The position numbers were made by a program, and so were the translations under genes. The notes beneath the pieces were generated by a model. The model saw only the letters and a list, made by a program, of their open reading frames with translations. It was not told where the DNA came from and made no database searches. 6,544 nt of DNA from JANWHF01 sp036276235 (lineage in GTDB: Bacteria > Planctomycetota > Phycisphaerae > Tepidisphaerales > Tepidisphaeraceae): contig DATBDZ010000152.1 in NCBI GenBank assembly GCA_036276235.1, positions 1-6,544 on the forward strand. The letters are read 5' to 3'. Positions 4,414-6,544 of this stretch are shown here, piece after piece. The first letter of the stretch is position 1, and each line of letters begins with the position of its first letter.

Positions 4414-6544
4414 TTATTTAAGAGTCGTTAAGAACTCCAGCAAATCGGCCGCCTGTTGCGGCTCCAGGTTCGCCAGCAATCCTTCGGGCATCGCCGAGAT
4501 CGATTGTGTCGCCGTCCGCTGCACCTGGTTTGCCGGAATGTGAATCACCGCCAGCGTGGAATCCTTGATGACGATTTCCTGATCGTTCTTGCTGACCAGG
4601 AATCCGCTTACCACGTCGCCATTGGTCTTCAGCACATTGTAAGTGACGAAACCTTCCAGGATCACTTTCGATGGCTCGACGATATTCTCGATCAACTGCT
4701 GCTTGTTGTATTTCGTCGCGATATGGCTCAAGTCCGGCCCGTACTCGCGGCCGGTGATTCCCGTCGCCAGATGGCAGGTCGCGCATTGCGAAACGCTCTG
4801 GAAGATCGTCCGCCCGCGCGCGGCGTCGCCCTTCATGGCCACCAGCTTCTCGCGATCGAAGTTGATTCCGAGCTTGGGCGTCTGCGAGGTGATGCCGGCG
4901 AAATGATCGAGCAGATCATGCACCGCCGGCGAAGGAGATGGGCCGACCTTTGCGATCACCTGCTCGCGCACGCTGTCCGGAAGTTCCTTATTCTCCAACG
5001 CGCTGGCCAGCAGCAGGGTGCCGCTGGGCGTGCCCATTAATGTATCGAGTGCCGAGCCGATATTGGCCGCGCCGGGTGTCTTGAGGCTGGCAAGTGCCGC
5101 CTGCTGCGCGGCGCTGTCCTTCGCTGGCACATGCTGCGACTCACTCGGCATCTGCGCGATCCACTTGCTGAACATCGCCACCGCGCGATCGTCCACCAGA
5201 TCGGAACCCAGGCGCGGCATTCGTCCAGTCGAAGTTTTCGAAATGCGATACAGCAGCACCGATCGCGCCGGGTCGCCTGGGGTGACGATGCGAGCATCGT
5301 CAATGCCGAATGTCCCGAGCATCGGCGGGGCGTCGATCAGATTCGTCTGCTTGGGAGTCATCTCGCGGCGAACGTCGATCAGCGTCGACCCGCCGCCGCC
5401 CATGCGATGGCAATGGGCGCAGTTGGCGTGAAGATACGATCGGGCTCGGTCTTCCAGCGGAGCGGCATCGTCATACGGATTCACCAGCGTGAACTTATCC
5501 CACTTCGGCGGACTGCGATTGGCCTCCGTCGGCTGCGGACGATCGGTCGGCGGAAATAATCCCACCGCCCGCAGCGCCGGAATCTGCTGATCGGTCTGGC
5601 CATTTTCATATTTCTGCGGGCAGGCAAGCTGCTCGAGCGTGTAGCCCAGCGTGTAACCGGCCCACACATTATGACACGTCATGCACTGCGCGCGCGAGGC
5701 GTAATGCCACGTCTGCGGACGCTTCCCGCCGGGCACCGTGCGATCGTTGATGGTCAGGGGAAGATCGGCGCCGCCGGCATCGACCAGATCGGCATCGCTC
5801 TGATCGTCGCGCCAACGATAGCTGTACGCGTGCCAGTGGACGCCGTCGTAGTGCATGAGCTGCGTCTCGACCTTGCGGCTGGAAGCGGGGTCGCCAACGG
5901 TCATCTCCAACGTAAATGTGCGCGCGAGCACCGTGTCCTTCGGCACGGCAAACATCGCGCGGTTGTAGACATCATCCGTTCGCCAACCGATCTTTCCTTC
6001 ACCCGGCACCGCTATGAAGCGGCTGGCCGATGCGCCATCCACCCATTGCGGCACCACCACCGAATACGGCAGCACGCCCTCTGCCGGCGATTGCTTGCCG
6101 ACATCAGAAAAAATTCCCGTCTCCTTCAGCGTGCGCGGAAATGGAGAGGCGCTGGCGGCTTCGGTATTGCGCGCCAGGGTGTGGATGCCGCCCCCTTCGT
6201 AATCGAGGATGTACAGCTCACCTTCAGGATCTTCGGTAAACGAGACGACACGTGCTTCGGAATCCACGATCGTTCGGCGCGGCTCAACTTTGTCATCGCC
6301 GATCAGCTTCGCCGCCCAGACGCGGCGGGTCATCCAGTCGCCGAAAATATAATTGCCCGCCAGCTCCGGATATTTCTTCCCGCGATACACATTCCCGCCG
6401 GTGATCGATTCGGATTCCGTGTGCGGCAGCGCAATGAGCGGCGGGGTGATCGGCGTCGGGCCGCGCTTCCCATCCGGATGAATCGGATTGGGCCCTTCCA
6501 TGATGCTCCAGCCGAAGTTGCTTCCCGACTTGGCGCAGTGCACC
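4414..6544 (-). CDS. Beta-propeller/triple-haem c-type cytochrome with PVC haem-binding domain, 5'-truncated
   Basis: The frame is open to the window edge, so the N-terminus is missing; the GTG at 6543 is internal. About 709 residues are visible, numbered here from that GTG. Residues 1-125 (NFGWSIMEGPNP, ESITGGNVYRG, GNYIFGDW) are the end of a PQQ-dependent glucose/sorbosone dehydrogenase-like propeller. Residues 150-345 resemble a conserved module remembered as TIGR03806 (HNE_0200 family), with haem motif CMTCH at 287-291. A second cytochrome c module has CAHCH at 375-379 and likely distal Met442 (GRMP). The C-terminal module (570-709) has CATCH at 587-591, GPDLSHIATKY, EPSKVILEGF and likely distal Met685 (SAMPEGLL), the pattern of the PVC haem-binding domain TIGR02603. 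Three covalent haems imply a periplasmic location and electron transfer, probably from oxidation of a sugar or alcohol by the propeller part. No convincing terminator follows the TAA. Substrate is unknown; nearness to GH43 makes a pentose or its derivative a guess only. Confidence 0.88.
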   Translation of the reverse strand, partial: VHCAKSGSNFGWSIMEGPNPIHPDGKRGPTPITPPLIALPHTESESITGGNVYRGKKYPELAGNYIFGDWMTRRVWAAKLIGDDKVEPRRTIVDSEARVVSFTEDPEGELYILDYEGGGIHTLARNTEAASASPFPRTLKETGIFSDVGKQSPAEGVLPYSVVVPQWVDGASASRFIAVPGEGKIGWRTDDVYNRAMFAVPKDTVLARTFTLEMTVGDPASSRKVETQLMHYDGVHWHAYSYRWRDDQSDADLVDAGGADLPLTINDRTVPGGKRPQTWHYASRAQCMTCHNVWAGYTLGYTLEQLACPQKYENGQTDQQIPALRAVGLFPPTDRPQPTEANRSPPKWDKFTLVNPYDDAAPLEDRARSYLHANCAHCHRMGGGGSTLIDVRREMTPKQTNLIDAPPMLGTFGIDDARIVTPGDPARSVLLYRISKTSTGRMPRLGSDLVDDRAVAMFSKWIAQMPSESQHVPAKDSAAQQAALASLKTPGAANIGSALDTLMGTPSGTLLLASALENKELPDSVREQVIAKVGPSPSPAVHDLLDHFAGITSQTPKLGINFDREKLVAMKGDAARGRTIFQSVSQCATCHLATGITGREYGPDLSHIATKYNKQQLIENIVEPSKVILEGFVTYNVLKTNGDVVSGFLVSKNDQEIVIKDSTLAVIHIPANQVQRTATQSISAMPEGLLANLEPQQAADLLEFLTTLK

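Noticed and set aside
4456..5559. + strand open frames opposite the cytochrome gene (4456-5040, 5018-5431, 5131-5559)
   Set aside because: Arg/His-rich shadow translations with no domain features, opposite a frame with three CxxCH motifs.

Overview
The window looks like chromosomal DNA of a GC-rich planctomycete, possibly class Phycisphaerae. Three things point there: a pseudopilin-like protein with the H-X9-DG motif of the DUF1559-type families, a multi-haem protein ending in a PVC-type (Planctomycetes-Verrucomicrobia-Chlamydiae) haem-binding domain, and an intergenic region packed with dispersed palindromic repeats. The phylum call rests on remembered family distributions and was not tested by any search.

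Layout: three genes on the + strand face two on the - strand. On +: (1) the 3' part of a long-form LOG/TIGR00730 Rossmann-fold gene (1-891), cut by the left edge; (2) a ~400-bp repeat-rich spacer (892-1295) holding a dispersed-type element, a 61-bp palindrome and two inverted copies of a 42/43-nt hairpin repeat; (3) a putative lipoprotein with an HExxH gluzincin-like zinc site (core 1296-2204), whose true start is obscured by the repeats; (4) a secreted glycoside hydrolase family 43-like protein (2236-3237). A large two-stem palindrome (3225-3306) then separates it from the - strand genes and probably terminates transcription from both sides. On -: (5) a type II secretion pseudopilin-like protein (3316-4194) with a clear Shine-Dalgarno; (6) an AT-rich 219-bp spacer with a 21-bp dyad resembling a Fur box and an 11-bp-phased direct repeat; (7) the 3' part of a large triple-haem c-type cytochrome fused to the end of a sugar-dehydrogenase-like beta-propeller (4414-6544), cut by the right edge.

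Functionally the genes fit a heterotrophic, polysaccharide-using bacterium: an exported arabinan/xylan-type hydrolase, an exported metalloprotease-like lipoprotein and a periplasmic dehydrogenase-cytochrome. The genes do not form one obvious operon. Genes 3 and 4 are only 31 bp apart and may be co-transcribed; the rest look like independent neighbours. I found no RNA gene, CRISPR array, transposase or phage gene. No clearly new biological system is evident. The most interesting local features are the repeat cluster that has run into the start of a gene, and the compound palindrome that supplies the end of the GH43 gene.
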